From Pohlia nutans (lineage: Eukaryota > Streptophyta > Bryopsida > Bryales > Mniaceae), in NCBI GenBank assembly GCA_022496805.1, contig CM040102.1, forward strand, positions 4,293,501 through 4,357,500: 64,000 bases of DNA, given 5' to 3'. Made by a program: the position numbers and the translations under genes. Below the pieces are notes generated by a model, which was not told the DNA's origin, ran no database searches, and saw nothing but the letters and a program-made list of their open reading frames with translations. This document shows positions 43,135-55,473 of the stretch, piece after piece. Each line of letters opens with the position of its first letter. Position 1 is the first letter of the stretch.

Positions 43135-43576
43135 ATGGAGCGATCTGAGGATAGTACCCCGGCGCAACCAGCTCATGACATGTGGCAATTGGTGGCCAAG
43201 CAGATGATCTGCGTCTTGGCCTGGATCCGGAAGCACATGGACCCCAACTGCGTCGAGGACGTCGTAGGGGCCGAGGAAGGGCGTCCCGCCCTGCACTTCA
43301 CGAGCACCAAAGTCATCGAAGGTCGCCATTTCTGCTTGGAGCTGCGCAAAGGGCCAGTTGGAAATGTAGTGAAGCAGTTTACTGCCACTTGGATGCCACA
43401 CTTGGATGCCACACTTGGATGCAGAGATCCGTGGACCTGCAGGCGAGCACTCCTCGAACGTAATGAATCATGTCGGAGAAGGCTGAGTAATGGAGTGGCC
43501 CGCTAATTCCGAACTCATCACGCTCGTCCTTGCAGACCCGGACTGTGTGCTCTCCGTGCAGGTCGCGCGCATGTGA
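43135..43576 (+). pseudogene. Palindrome gene copy B, frameshifted
   Basis: Starts MERSEDSTPAQPAHDMWQLV and is close to copy D. It is in frame through GNVVKQFTATWMPHLDA. There a 13 bp tandem duplication (CCACACTTGGATG written twice) shifts the frame, giving TLGCRDPW and an early stop at 43504-43506. Beyond it, the original frame resumes in sequence only (ELITLVLAD to VQVARM, stop at 43574-43576). An acceptor upstream (TTTCCTTGCTGCAAG region) and a TATA box at 42583 are kept. The ancestral product would be about 147 residues, as in copy D. Confidence 0.75.
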
Positions 43577-44703
43577 GATTGAGTACTGGAATTTCCAGAT
43601 TCGATAGGAGGGTGCCTGGCCATTTAGAAAATTATGTCACGAGTTCTAATTGCATGATTGTTTCGACATTCAAGTGAGATTTATTTATGACATAGTTTTG
43701 TTCCAGAAGTAATGTGGTTCTAAGGCTCATCTGCTCCACGGCAGAGTTGTGATGGAATTTGGATCAGTAAGTCTGCTTCATCGATAAAATCCCTGGCTTG
43801 CCGGGTCGTTAAGCATATAAAGTTCATCACTGACTGGACATTTGCATTCAATACATAGGTATTTGTTGATCACTCTATTGTGCTTCGACAAGTGTCTCTA
43901 AGCAGCCAAGCATGCTGCATGATGTCATTTGACACTCAAGATTGTTCAGTAGTTTCTGTGACTGAAATCTTCAGATGTTTTGGTGGAAGCATATTTGTTG
44001 ATATTGTGTGGTCACTTTATTTCCGAGCTATGCCAATTAGATTATGGAAACAGGAGTCGTATGTGTGCCTTTGTAAGGACTTTCACCCGTAAAGGACCAA
44101 GGATCCATGGTTTTTAAATTGCAAATTCAATCAATCGTAATTATTGGGAGAAACATAATTCACAAGTGACCAAATTTTATATCATCACAATCAGTGAAGA
44201 ACATTGCATGTTTCAGTTAAAAAACACACATGAATTTGAATAAAGAGACGTTCATATAGGACCTCCGTAGGGCTAGGATGTTGTATTGGGAACCTCCCGT
44301 GTATTATCTCGTGTAGAATGTAGCCAGTGGGTACAATTGCCGAGGTGAGGTTCCCTATACTACATGTGTCCCACAGGCTTAATAGTCAGTGTCAGAAGAA
44401 GAGATTATGCCAGGTTATCTTCTTGAGATCGACTTTCTGTATTAGGGATTGGGGTTTCGTTTCTGCAAAATAAAATTCGAGTAGGTGGCAGCAGTGAAAC
44501 AATCATTGTGGTACTTTCGTCTTGATTGTGGATGAAGAGGTTGCAAATGTATGAAAAATTGCTCTTGAAATCCATGAAATGTTGGCAAAATGGTTGAAAT
44601 TTGGTCATAAAGAAATGAGTTTTTTTTGTTGGCAAAATGTTTGCCACTCCCTTTGTCATGGTGAAGGTTACTTGTATGTATGAATGGTGTTTCACTTCCT
44701 TGA

Positions 44704-45304
44704 CCCCTAAAAGTCCTCATTCCTCTCTAGATTGGGCAGTTTTGCAAACGGATGCATTATGAAATGCACTTAAGAGGGATATTTTGAACTTGACGTATGA
44801 ATAAAAGTTGTACATTATTTACAAATTTTAGATTCTAACGATATGGTTAGAATTGCAATTGTTGTCACCAATATTTTTCTATGAAATTTGAAATGTAAAA
44901 TTTAAAAATATTTTGTAACTCAATTATGAATAAGATATGAATGAATGAAATTTGTTGTGATGGGTTGAAATGTAATACTCTAAGTGTAGTGATTTTTAGA
45001 GAATTTTTGGATACTTAATTTTATGAGATGTCTTTTTGCAATATTACATTTAGACTGAAATCTTCAATTTTTTTTGTGAATAAATGAATCACTGCAATAT
45101 GAAATGAGGGATACTCATTTCACAAATCATTCTCTTCCTAATAGGATCACATATGCATGAAGCTAACTTCCCCGAAAGAAATTTAATCACTAAAAAATTC
45201 ACTATGACGGATGAGAACAACTTCGTTTTTGTACACCGTCAACTTGCTAAAGGGTTGGACATCACCGTTCACTTTCTAGAGACTAGAGGGCTGGACATTA
45301 GGGG
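44704..45304. mobile_element. TTAA-family element abutting U1, 601 bp
   Basis: Left TTGA (mutated TTAA, 44700-44703) then CCCCTAAAAGTCCTC; right GGACATTAGGGG then TTAA (45305-45308). The interior matches 28930-29101 and, inverted, 60141-60476. The latter also abuts a palindrome unit (U3) at the same edge, so element and unit were duplicated together. Confidence 0.7.
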
Positions 45305-45736
45305 TTAATGGCAATTGTAAACATTTTGCATGCATGCCGCATATCCACAATGTTAATAAAAATTGCACATGCCATACATGCACATTAGGGATGTCACTGA
45401 AGCAAGGATCTTCTGTACTCAAAAAAGAATGACTGTTTTCATGTCATGTCGTGTTTTCCATTCATGCATCACAATTTAATCCAATTCTTAAGATCTCATC
45501 TAATGCTTGTGTCGTCATCTAGTGCTTGCATTTTCATCAAGATATCTCATTCCACATTCTCATCTTTTGGAGAATAATGTTCACTTTGGTGGAACTTAGG
45601 AGATCTCAATGACTTATCCATAGGAATCTTCAATGATGTTCCCCTTAAATGATATCATTAGTGGGTGTTTTCATAGTAGGTGATAGTTTTGGCCTTGAAA
45701 TTCAATGACCATTTCCATACAGTAATAAAACATTGA

Positions 45737-46085
45737 TATGAAAGAAGAAATTTTATTTAGAGTTTTTAAAAAGAAATTAAAAAGTCACATTCCTTTCAAA
45801 GGGATGATGGAACACAGTGGAGTGTAAGTGGACTTTTGGGTGACGGCTCGGGCTTTGCCAAGATAAAGTGGGAATCCAAGAGGTTTCTAGAATGAACATC
45901 ACTAATGATATTCCAAAAGTACATTCGAAGAGTCAAGGTGAGAAATTCAAGAGGTGTTTAAAAAGAACATCACTAATGGTATCCCAAAAGCACCTTGCAA
46001 GAGTCAAGGTGGAAAAACCAAGTTGTGTCTTAAAGACTACTAATGATATATTGATATCCTACAAGGATTTGGAAAGGTGAAGGTA
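45737..46085 (+). repeat. GGTGACGG repeat, copy 2, with internal tandem units
   Basis: Contains two to three diverged units of about 75 bp (AGTCAAGGTG, then AAGAGGTGT, then AACATCACTAATG and CCAAAAG). It ends with GGATTTGGAAAGGTGAAG, just before a TTAA-family end at 46104. Confidence 0.6.
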
Positions 46086-46103
46086 TGAAGTACTTGACCT
46101 TGA

Positions 46104-46255
46104 CCCCTAAACGCTCAAACAACCATTTGCTAGTAGCTGCCCAAATCAAACGAGCTGCTTGGAACAAAAAATTATTATTTTGGAAAAACAAAAATATTAT
46201 AAAATACTACATTAAGTTTAATAGGATGTTTTAAAACCAAATTGGGAATATTTTA
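46104..46255. mobile_element. Truncated TTAA-family element end
   Basis: TTGA (46100-46103) then CCCCTAAACGCTCAAACAACC. About 150 bp resembles the 16124-16663 subfamily and the end at 58799. The other end is missing. Confidence 0.5.
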
Positions 46256-46613
46256 TGAAAATGCCTAGAATATACGATAAATACACCCTAAATATACTAT
46301 TAATTGTATAACATTCTTGTTATTTTATAACCCCCATTAAATACCCTTTGTTCACTCATGTATACCAAAATTTACACCGATTGACTTCCTCGAGATTTAA
46401 AAACAATTGAGAACTCGTAACACTTAACAACTTACATTGAAATAATTCAATCTCCAATCTCATACTTGAATGATTGACATCAACAGTCACATACAAACAC
46501 CTTAGTTTTTATATCTGGAATTCTTCATTAAGTTATATTTTATATACTAGCTCTTCTGCCTCTTCGTTAAATTAGCAATTATTTATAATAGAGAATTAGA
46601 CAAATCATATTAA

Positions 46614-47416
46614 CCCTTTAGTGTCCAACAAACCACATTATAGTCACTACAACGTCCGAAATGCAAATAGCAGAGAATCCGTGAAGAATTGGAACTTTAG
46701 TTTTGAAGTTCAGATTTGCCCACATACATTACGCACCTTCTAGAAAAAGAAATTTTCAATTTGGAATTGTACAACTATCAAAATACCTATCAACAGAACG
46801 CGAAAATATTGCAAATACTTGAAAATACAGTAAATACTTACAAATACAACATATATATTGTGTAGTATTTCTTGTGTTTGGAAGTTTATTATCTTGTTTT
46901 ATTTTTTTGGATTGTGTTCTCTTCTTCATCTTCCATTAGTGTGTGTAATCCGATCTTGACTAATGTACCCACTCTTGTCAACTTTCAACGTATAAAATTT
47001 TGTCCTAAACCGTACATGGACAAGTCACTTTCACTTATAAATCTCACAATAATTATGTGTGAGTCTATTTTTGATATGAAAGATTGCAACGGAGAGGTGT
47101 TGACATAGGGCATAGCTGAACTTTTTTGCTTTTATTTTTGAAAATTTACCTCAAATTATATTTAACTTTGAAGTCACACACCCCCCAAAATCTCGTTTTT
47201 GAGTGTGCATTATACAGTTCAAATACATACTATAATCTTCCGATCCCACCATCGGATGGTTCTCAAATTTTAATAAAATGTGTGCTCTCGAGTTGAGAAT
47301 AGAATCGTACGGTTACTTTCTAATTTAACCCATTTTATTTTTGGTAGTCTCAACCACAGTGAAAAAATCTACTGAAATCCAGGGCTCTGAGCTACAGTAC
47401 CCTGGGCACTAAAGGG
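46614..47416. mobile_element. TTAA-flanked element with 13 bp TIR, 803 bp
   Basis: TTAA at 46610-46613 and 47417-47420. Ends CCCTTTAGTGTCC and, reversed, CCCTTTAGTGCCC: 12 of 13 match. This is the cleanest piggyBac-like structure in the window (TTAA duplication, CCC start, short TIR). The interior has only a weak 78-codon ORF, so it is non-autonomous. Confidence 0.75.
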
Positions 47417-47557
47417 TTAATAAAGACCATACTCATGCTGGTTCATATCTCGAAACATATGTAGCGGCGACATGGCTTACATAGTTACATGAATTTGATG
47501 TGAGTTTTCATAATAAAATATGAATTACTAACTAGATTACTACAGACTTGCCCTTAA

Positions 47558-48476
47558 CCCCTAAAGGACCAGGTGGACACATTGTGTTAACGAATAATTT
47601 CATTACTTGAATAATTTGTTTGGATTTCATAATTTTGACTCAATGTTAACTAGAGAATTGAAAATGTTTGTTTCGAGAACACAAAAAAACTTCAAGATTT
47701 GCAATTACGTTGATTGATTCATTGGGAAAAAACTAAAACGTCAATGTACAGTAGGTGAACCTGGGACATAGTAGTTAGGGCGGTTGATGACTTGGAGGGC
47801 GTTTTCACATTTGGACGTCACATTTGTAAAAAAAAAGAAGTGTCCAGTTTGTAAAATATTTTCCAATACTGCATCATTAACACTATAAAATAATTACGGA
47901 AAATGTTTCAATATATTTTAAATGGAATATTTTCAAAATAATTGGAATCTTTTCTACATATTTTATATTATTTTGGAATATTTTGGAATATTCCAAATAT
48001 TTACTTGAATTCTTTAAAAAAAATTGCAATGTAAAAATTAATAACGATCACAAACACTGGCTCAACGAGTCACCAACAAGTCACCTCACCCAAACATAAA
48101 TCTTTGAGAATCAATCATTGTTGTATTTAGTTTTAGAACACCATTTTTTGTGGGCACCTAGATATAGTACATCTTTGTATGCTCCTAAATTTTCAAACGC
48201 TAATCATGGTTTCTAAATTTATGAGAAAGTTTGCAATGAATGATATGTTGGTTTTATTCAAAATTTTCAAAAATCAACTTATGATCAAACCTTATAATCA
48301 TGTAATATATACGGTAGATTGTTCTGAAAATTAATGTACAGTCTCATGACTAAGTCCTTTATGAACTTCAACGGTGAAGTTTTCTACATGAATACCAATC
48401 AAGAGATACAATTGCCTTTATGAAAGCATCACAAGAAAGTGATAAAATTTTAGGAATGAGCATGGTCCTTTAGGGG
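47558..48476. mobile_element. TTAA-flanked element, 919 bp
   Basis: TTAA at 47554-47557 and 48477-48480. Ends CCCCTAAAGGACCAGG and, reversed, CCCCTAAAGGACCATG: 14 matching terminal bases. It is non-coding and AT-rich, with a run of TTTTGGAATATT-like words in the middle. Confidence 0.75.
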
Positions 48477-48480
48477 TTAA

Positions 48481-49639
48481 ATAAGACACAAGAAATATGA
48501 ACCATTTGTGTATTGCTTTTGAATGAGATATTTTTTTGTTTTATGAGACTTATAACAAACTAAACCACATATAAATTGTGATTATTTGGTCAGATCTTAA
48601 TTTATCTTAGTGTCCATTAATTACGACTTGTGAACAGACTGGGGTTTTCTACAATTCATACTTTACTTCAAATACTACAAGATCATATGTTTGTAGATCA
48701 TAAAAGAATAACTCAAAATAATTTTGTGCAAGTTTGCTTCAAAAGTTTCCAAAATGAAGGCATTTCTAGATAAGCTTTTGAGGACATGCTTGGTGGCTTT
48801 GGGAATAAATAAAGGAAAATGTATGAGCTAGCCATAGCTGACTTAAGACCCCTCGGCACTCAACAATGCACCAAAACACCTTAACACTTGCCATAGCAAT
48901 TTATCCCTGTAACAACTTCATGAGAAATCAAACAAAAAATGCACCACAATTCACAATTGTAAAGTGAGATGTCGCACGTGCTTTATGTTTATTCTCCAGG
49001 CGACTACGTGTCCGACATAACTTAACTTTTAGAAGGTTCTCTTGCCTTTGCACAATGTTCACCGCCATCCACTTGTGCAAATGGGTACATTCACAATATA
49101 ACAACCCAAGGACGTGCCCAAGGATACTGATTAATTTAACGGATTGTTAAGCAATAATCTTATCATTTAAATTGATAATGCAATATAATTTAGTAACTAC
49201 ATATAATATATGTCGTTCTATAATATACTAAAGTTTGACGATGTTTGGGAAGTTATTGGTACACCAAAACAAATAAAACATGGTCGTAACCAGTCATTAA
49301 TAATGACTAAAATATGCTAAAATGTTCAAAATATGTCGCAAAATGTCCTTAAATGTTTCTAATATCTACATAAATTGAAGATATTATTTTCTAAGCACTC
49401 ATCTTGAGTCATTATAACTGGGCGGGGTTGGCTCGTTATATTGTGAATGCACCCAAATGAAGGATTTTTAAAAATTATATAAAATGCCGTATTGGTTAAA
49501 TTGGCCAATCCTTGTGGATGACTGGATGTGTCTCTTGGCCAAAACTTGGTGGGTCCTTGTTGTATTTGTGGTCTCAATTTGTAGTAAAGGTGAAGGTCAC
49601 CATTTATTATTTTATTTGTGTCAAACAAAGCTAATATGA
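48481..49639. other. No recognised gene
   Basis: AT-rich spacer. The minus-strand ORF at 49359-49628 has no recognisable feature. Confidence 0.3.
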
Positions 49640-50480
49640 CACCCCTTTACTCTTGGAGATAACCAACCAAACCATATTTTTATCGTCCCTATTCCACTTA
49701 GAGAGACTACTAAAAGGCTTTGTTTTCAAAGAGTTACATGGATGAGGAGGATAAACAAACAAATTTAAGATAAATATTAAAGCAAAGACCTTGCGATTAG
49801 CTGCTTGTTTGTTTTCTTCTTTAATCCTTTCTTCTCTCTTGTTGTCGGAATTGAAGAAATTTATCACAAAACTTGCCCTTTTGAAGAATTGTGCTTTAAC
49901 CATTTGATAGGTGGATATTGGTCAAACGATTCTTGAATGATGTCTCACATGTGGTTATATGGTGGATTTGAAATTTCTAGGGATAAGGATTGGATGTTAA
50001 AGATAAAACTTGAAATCCAATATCATACTAAAGTTTTTCAAAAAGTTATATTCAATATGGATTCATCATTGGTTTAATTTTGAAGGAACCAAGGCACCAA
50101 GCCAACCATGTCCATTTTACAACCATGTACTTTAGGAAACAGCCAACCATCTTTTTATTGTCCTCGTTATTGTCTTTGCTCCACTAGAAGAGAGACTATG
50201 AAAATGCTTTGTTTTTAAAGACAATGTTAAATGGTTGCATAGGATAAATGAGCTGTAAAAATTAATGTAGGGTAAATACTAAAGCAAAGATTACACGACT
50301 AGCCGTTTTGTTTCTTTTATTTTAATTTCCTTTTTTTCTCTCTTGTTGTCATAATTAAAGAAATTCATCACAAAAGGGGCCCTGAGGCCCTCTTAAAGAA
50401 TTGGGCTTCAACCACTTCATAGTCGGATATAGGTCAAAAGATTCTTGAATGTAGTCTCACATGTGGGCAATGGTCTCATA
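49640..50480 (+). repeat. Diverged tandem duplication, period about 495 bp
   Basis: 49,640-49,975 and 50,145-50,480 align directly. Shared phrases include AGAGAGACTA, AGGCTTTGTTTT-like, CTCTCTTGTTGTC and GATTCTTGAATG followed by TCTCACATGTGG. The second copy has an extra GGGGCCCTGAGGCCCTC patch. Origin unknown. Confidence 0.6.
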
Positions 50481-51129
50481 TGGGTACCTGAAGAAACTAG
50501 GCCATGAATTCTAAAATTAGCCTTTGTGGCAACTTTGAATGAATCCCTTTTTATAACAAAACAAAAATGAATCAACCAAATATGGTTTTGATTTTCTACA
50601 CTTATGTACTACAAAAAACTAATAGTAAAAATTTAAAATTGAAGAGGTTGAATTTTTTTTTATAAAGACTTTTTGTACAAAATCTAGAATTTATCCTAGC
50701 TACTTAAAAAAATCCAAAAGATTTGTTTAAAGAATTCAATGACGTCATTTTGGTACGGATTTTTGATAAGAAGTACATCTATATATGTGTTATTTGAAAT
50801 GAATAATTTGAACAATTAAAAAATATTATTTATTTTTGCACTACAATGCCTGCAAATTCTAATTTATGGCAATTTTTCTCACAAAGCATAAATAGTTACA
50901 TGAAAATTGATTGATACAAGTAAATATTTGGACGAGTTTTATGTCATCTATAATTATTAAGAGTGCCAAAGTTGGAACATAAATGTCACAAGATCCCCTT
51001 CAAACGATTGCAAAATGCTCAAACATTCTTACATTCTAGTGGGAAGGCAGGCCTCGAGGTGACTGCACAGGCGATGCAAGAGACAAGTTACGTCGAACAC
51101 TGTTAATAGTAAGCAAGGCCACCCCCATA
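50481..51129. other. No recognised gene
   Basis: AT-rich spacer between the tandem duplication and the left edge of U2. Confidence 0.3.
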
Positions 51130-51520
51130 GTGAGTCCTAGTTCGTAACTCCATAAGTTGGTAAATTCTCCCCGCTGTGACTGTGCATGTCCAACCATATT
51201 ATTAAATAAGCATTGTCACGAATTGTGTGATGAACTCATCCGAGTTAATGATCATGTTCTCATCCAAATTGATGGTCACATTCCCATCCATACAATTTTC
51301 ATCCTGGAAGATGAAGGTATTAAGTACGCTTCACAATTTTGTAATGCAAAGTCTGTGGAGGAAAATCAATCCAAGCATGGTACTAAAACTTTTGCAATGA
51401 GCTTTGTTCTAGTCTATAAGTATGTAAGAAAGAATGCATACATAGAACAGATTTTCCCAATTTTCACTTACAAAAAATCATCAATTGAAGCCTGTCTGCA
51501 TACATGACTACATGTAAAGC

Positions 51521-51654
51521 CCCATATTCATTAAATTGGCCAATTTTTTTTATATTGGCCGCCACACTATTCAAATAAAGAGAGTAAATGAACTGAAATC
51601 ACACTATTTGAGCGGCCAATATAATCGAGATTGGCCAATTTAATAAATATGGGG
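51521..51654. mobile_element. Short MITE in the U2 left arm, 134 bp
   Basis: Ends CCCCATATTCATTAAATTGG and its near reverse complement; TATTGGCCGC and GCGGCCAATA form the inner stem. Flanks share TGTAA. It is absent from the corresponding positions of U1 and U3. Confidence 0.6.
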
Positions 51655-52158
51655 TTGTAAGCAAATTTAATTTATTACACTCTGTGCACATACTGATTCA
51701 CATACCACTCCTGTTTCCATAATTGAACTAACTGGCACAGGGAAATTAATTAAGCAAGAAACACATCAACAATTATGTTGCAACCAAAACATCTAAATCA
51801 CAGCCTTATGATCTCAGAAACTATTAATAGGAACAAGAGTGTTTATTTATATCATCATGCCTGCACAGAGACTTGTGGAAGCACAATAGCTAGACCAACA
51901 CAAGCTATGAATGCAGACAGTCATGAACTTCATGCCTGCACCACAATGACCCGACCTGGATTCCACTCACGAAGTTCTACAGCTACAAATTCCATCATTC
52001 ACAACTGTTGTGGAGCAGATGCTTAGAACGACGTTATTTATTTCTGCAGAACATGCTGCCTGGAACAAAATGTCATTCAGACAATAGAATTTCTAATTAA
52101 ATTGCTCTAGGCTCGGCTCCAGGCACCCACGTAATTATGGAAAGTGCAGTAGTCTCAG

Positions 52159-52680
52159 CTAGATGCGGGTGAGCTTCAGCGAGACCAAATACTCCCCATC
52201 TCCTATGAAGTTCGTGGTGGTTTCGAGAATAACGCTGTACAGTAATCCGTCTAATACGACATTCGATACATCGAAGAAGTGCTCGCTTAGATCATCGATG
52301 TCTATATCTAAGTCGGACAACCAGGTGACGTTGAACTCCTTGACTACGTTTGTGAGCGGCTCTTTATGCACCTGCAAGCAGTAATGACGACCGTGGATGA
52401 GCTCGGTGTTCATGAAGTGCAGGGCTGGTCGTCCTTGCTCGGACCCTGTGGCGTGATCTATGCAGTTGCGGTCCTTGTGATTCTCCATCCAGCCCCAGAT
52501 GTAGTGCAACGCTTTGTAATAAGGTTCCCCAGACAAGTCCAACGGCTTTAAATAAATCGATGCCCCCGGTATTCTTGAAGTGCAGGCCTGGATCCAGGCC
52601 ACGATGTACAGAAACACCTTCATGGCCCATTGCGCCATACTGTCCTCGGGTCGCAGAGAGGTACCATCCGATCGCGCCAT
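52159..52680 (-). CDS. Palindrome gene copy C: variant small protein
   Basis: ATG at 52680 (MARSDGTSLRPEDSMAQWAM), 173 residues, open. It matches copy A through MKVFLYIVAWIQA. It then has an extra segment of about 37 residues (CTSRIPGASIYLKPLDLSGE and on to ALHYIWGW) before rejoining at MENHKDRNC, then GRPALHFMNTELIHGRHYCL and KEFNVTWLSDLDIDIDD. The C-terminal half is shorter, ending GEYLVSLKLTRI. The extra segment contains a second helix similar to the first, so it may be an internal duplication. The same cystatin-like inference applies. It is the divergent partner of copy D, with its 5' region to the right. Confidence 0.65.
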   Translation of the reverse strand: MARSDGTSLRPEDSMAQWAMKVFLYIVAWIQACTSRIPGASIYLKPLDLSGEPYYKALHYIWGWMENHKDRNCIDHATGSEQGRPALHFMNTELIHGRHYCLQVHKEPLTNVVKEFNVTWLSDLDIDIDDLSEHFFDVSNVVLDGLLYSVILETTTNFIGDGEYLVSLKLTRI

Positions 52681-53232
52681 GGATCCAACCTTTTTCACTC
52701 CAGCGGCTGCTGACTCTACAGCTGCTTGCAAGGAAACCAGAGTCAGTACTGATACCGGGAGGATCGCAGCAGTAAACTCAAGATAATCTCGAGAAGAGTA
52801 AGAGGGGCGTAAAACCAGTTCACTTCAAGAACGTACTCCTTTATCCACATCAGTACCTCTACTTTCCAGCCCCAAGCTTGACCCCACGGTTAAATAGGCA
52901 GCTTAAATCTCCTTACGGATAATCAGATTGAAGCACAATAGCTGCTCTGCTCACAACTATAACTTACTGCCTATTAACTATGCAACGATAAAAAGCACCA
53001 GTCCAGTACTGAATCGCTTTCCAAGACTACCTTTCGGAGCTCATCTTCTAACCAAAGACATGACGACAAGGAATCGTGTAACCGCGATGAAAACATGATA
53101 AATGGATACGACGCAGGAGGATTGCTTTTCGGTGCAGAACTATGCAACAATGAAAAGCACGGTCAATACGTAATCGTTTTCCAACACTACCTTCCGGACC
53201 TCATCTTCGAAGCAAACACATCACAGTCAACA

Positions 53233-53400
53233 ATGAATCATAAAAGGCCGAAGAAAACACAAACGGTGCACGGATGTGATGCAGGAGGTGAGCTTTATGG
53301 TGAACCTGGAACTGGCCAACTAATGTCACGTACCACAGACAGAGCAGCAAAAGAAATGTCGGTACCTTCCTCTCCCTGGCGATGCGCACGAGCTCCACAG
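53233..53400 (+). pseudogene. Inward-facing ORF, U2 copy (frame-broken)
   Basis: Begins MNHKRPKKTQTVHGCDAGGE, then LYGEPGTGQL, like 41694 and 63979. The reading frame then diverges after a small deletion at ACTAATGTCACG. Confidence 0.3.
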
Positions 53401-54060
53401 TCGGGGAGAAAGAGAAAACTTAATGAAAACCTGGAGCACCCGGCTTCTAGATTTACAGGGGATTGGGGACTCGCTGTGGCATTCGCCGTCACGACAACCC
53501 TTCGAGAGTTCTTGTCAACACCCGCGGGTGAAGGAATGAACGAATGATTCCAGCTTTGATCCAGTTGTCTCGAGGGTTGGTCTACTGAAGGGTGCCTTGG
53601 ACGAACAGACACTGTTCACGCCGGTCTTGCAAAAAGATGGGAGTTTTTCTTCTTCTGAATCACCAGATTATCATGATCCACTCAAGGGTGGGACGTACTA
53701 ACAGAGACTACCGTATGTGAGGGTCAGATTCCGACAGTATTTTGCCGAAATCTAATTTCCACATTATATTTTGAGAGGTCCATGTCACCCTAAACCAATC
53801 ACAAGATGACATGTGGCACTTTTGGACACAAAGTAATTAATTAATGTTGAAACTGATCACGAAGTAGGGTAGTATATCTTTTGGGTGGCCTAAAGGACCG
53901 GAAAGTAAGAGGTGTCTACACGGACAGTTCACACTTGCATATTTTTTGGGTGGGAAATAAAAGGGATTAGCCTTTCACGTCCTTTACTCCTTTTGAGTTC
54001 TGATAAGCAATCTGGTAGGAGCAGGACAACAGCTGGCACTCCTGGCAGACGGAGGAGCCC

Positions 54061-54066
54061 TATAAA
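54061..54066 (+). promoter_or_regulatory. TATA box of gene copy D
   Basis: TATAAA in GAGCCCTATAAAGCCC, the same position in the arm as 42583 and 63069. The donor CCGGCCAG/GTACGTAA follows about 110 bp downstream. The second donor seen in B and E (GTAAGTC) is mutated to GGAAGTC here. Confidence 0.6.
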
Positions 54067-55029
54067 GCCCATTGCAGGCTTGCGACATTTCTTCATATCT
54101 TCTGTGCGGCAGCTCAAGCTTCTGCACCGCACTCTCGCATCGCAGGTTCACTTTTAGAAGCTCCAACCCCCCGGCCAGGTACGTAATGCCTGCCGCAGTT
54201 CCGTTTGCAGAGATTTGGGTAACACCGGAAGTCTTGCTTTTTGTGCCCTGTTCCGGTGGCTGGGTTCACCGTAGCTTTTTTGGAATGCAATTGATGTAGT
54301 TTTATTTTCGTTTTGCACTGTCTACTCGCGATCGACAGACTTTGAAATTTAAAAAGCCGGGTGCTCTGCTCCCTTTTTAAATTTCGAAGCCGGGGGCTCT
54401 CACGGCTCTTCAGTTCCCTCTCTGACTCCCAGTCGAGGTCTTGCGCGACAAGTCGCCAGGCACGTACGGTTCACGAGAGAAAGGTTGACAGTTTCATTTG
54501 ATACTGTCTCTTAGAAAGACCGTGACAGTTGGGCAATTCGAAGTTCACCGAAAAGCTCGCCTCCTGCGTCACATCCCTGCACCGTTTGTGATTTCATCGG
54601 TCTTTTGTGATTTATTGTCGTGATGCCTTTGGTTAGAAAGTGAGGTCCCACCGGAAGGTAGTGTTGGAAAACGATTCAGTACTAGTGCTTTTCGTTTTTG
54701 CATAGTTACGCAGTTCATTGCAGTTAAAAGCAGCCTGATCGAGCAACACTTGTGTATCCGATTGTCCGAAATCAAAGGAGATTTAAGCCTTACATCGTGA
54801 CTAGGCTTAGACCTGAAAAGTGGAGGCACTGATGTGCACAAGAGGAGTTTCATAAGTGAATTGGTTTTATGCGGCCCAGGCTCTTAGTCTAAGATTAACT
54901 TGGGTACTACGTCTACTGTTGAGATTCTACCGCTCGCTCGCTATCAACTATCCTGACAATGAATCATTGGTTTCCTTGCTACAGGCAGCCGCGCGCGGGA
55001 GTGAAGTTCACTTGAAGTTGTTCCGATCC

Positions 55030-55473
55030 ATGGAGCGATCCGAGGATAGTACGGTCCGAGCGGTGCAACCAGCTCGACATGACATGTGGCAATTGGTGGC
55101 CAAGCAGATGATCTGCGTCTTGGCCTGGATCCGGAAGCACATGGACCCCAACTGCGTGGAGGACGCCGTAGGGGCCGAGGAAGGGCGTCCCGCCCTGCAC
55201 TTCAAGAGCACCGAAGTCATCGAAGGTCGTCATTTCTGCTTGGAGCTGCGCAAAGGGCCGGTTGGAAACGTAGTGAAGCAGTTTACTGCCACCTGGATGC
55301 CACACTTGGATGCAGAGATCCGTGGACCTGCAGGCGAGTGCTCCTCGAACGCAATGAATCATGTCGGAGAAGGCGGAGTAATGGAGTGGCCCGCTAATTC
55401 CGAACTCATCACGCTTGTCCTTGCAGACCGGGAGCATGAGATTGCGCTCTCCGTGCAGGTCGCCCGCATGTGA
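55030..55473 (+). CDS. Palindrome gene copy D: small protein, intact
   Basis: 147 residues, ATG at 55030 (MERSEDSTVRAVQPARHDMW), stop at 55471-55473. It shares with copy A the blocks AWIRKHMDPNCVED, ALHFKSTEVIEGRHFCLELR and VVKQFTATWMPHLDAEI. The C-terminal third is different, ending ELITLVLADREHEIALSVQV. An acceptor-like TTGCTACAG lies about 45 bases upstream of the ATG and the TATA box at 54061 about 970 upstream, giving a leader intron. Helix, V-x-G hairpin and a Trp-containing strand are consistent with a cystatin-like fold, but no family is confidently assigned. It is the only B/D/E-type copy without a frameshift. Confidence 0.7.
   Translation: MERSEDSTVRAVQPARHDMWQLVAKQMICVLAWIRKHMDPNCVEDAVGAEEGRPALHFKSTEVIEGRHFCLELRKGPVGNVVKQFTATWMPHLDAEIRGPAGECSSNAMNHVGEGGVMEWPANSELITLVLADREHEIALSVQVARM

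Larger units (their letters stand above)
39840..44700. repeat. Unit U1: imperfect palindrome with two divergent gene copies
   Basis: Left and right halves are reverse complements around about 42.27 kb. Examples: ACCATTCATACATA at 39.86 kb against TATGTATGAATGGT at 44.68 kb; GGAAACAAAGTGAAACA at 40.40 kb against TATGGAAACAGGA at 44.05 kb; and the gene copies A (minus) and B (plus). The arms are diverged by point changes and small indels. A short (AAAAT)n tract is at 40,094-40,115. The right edge abuts a TTAA element at 44704. Confidence 0.7.
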
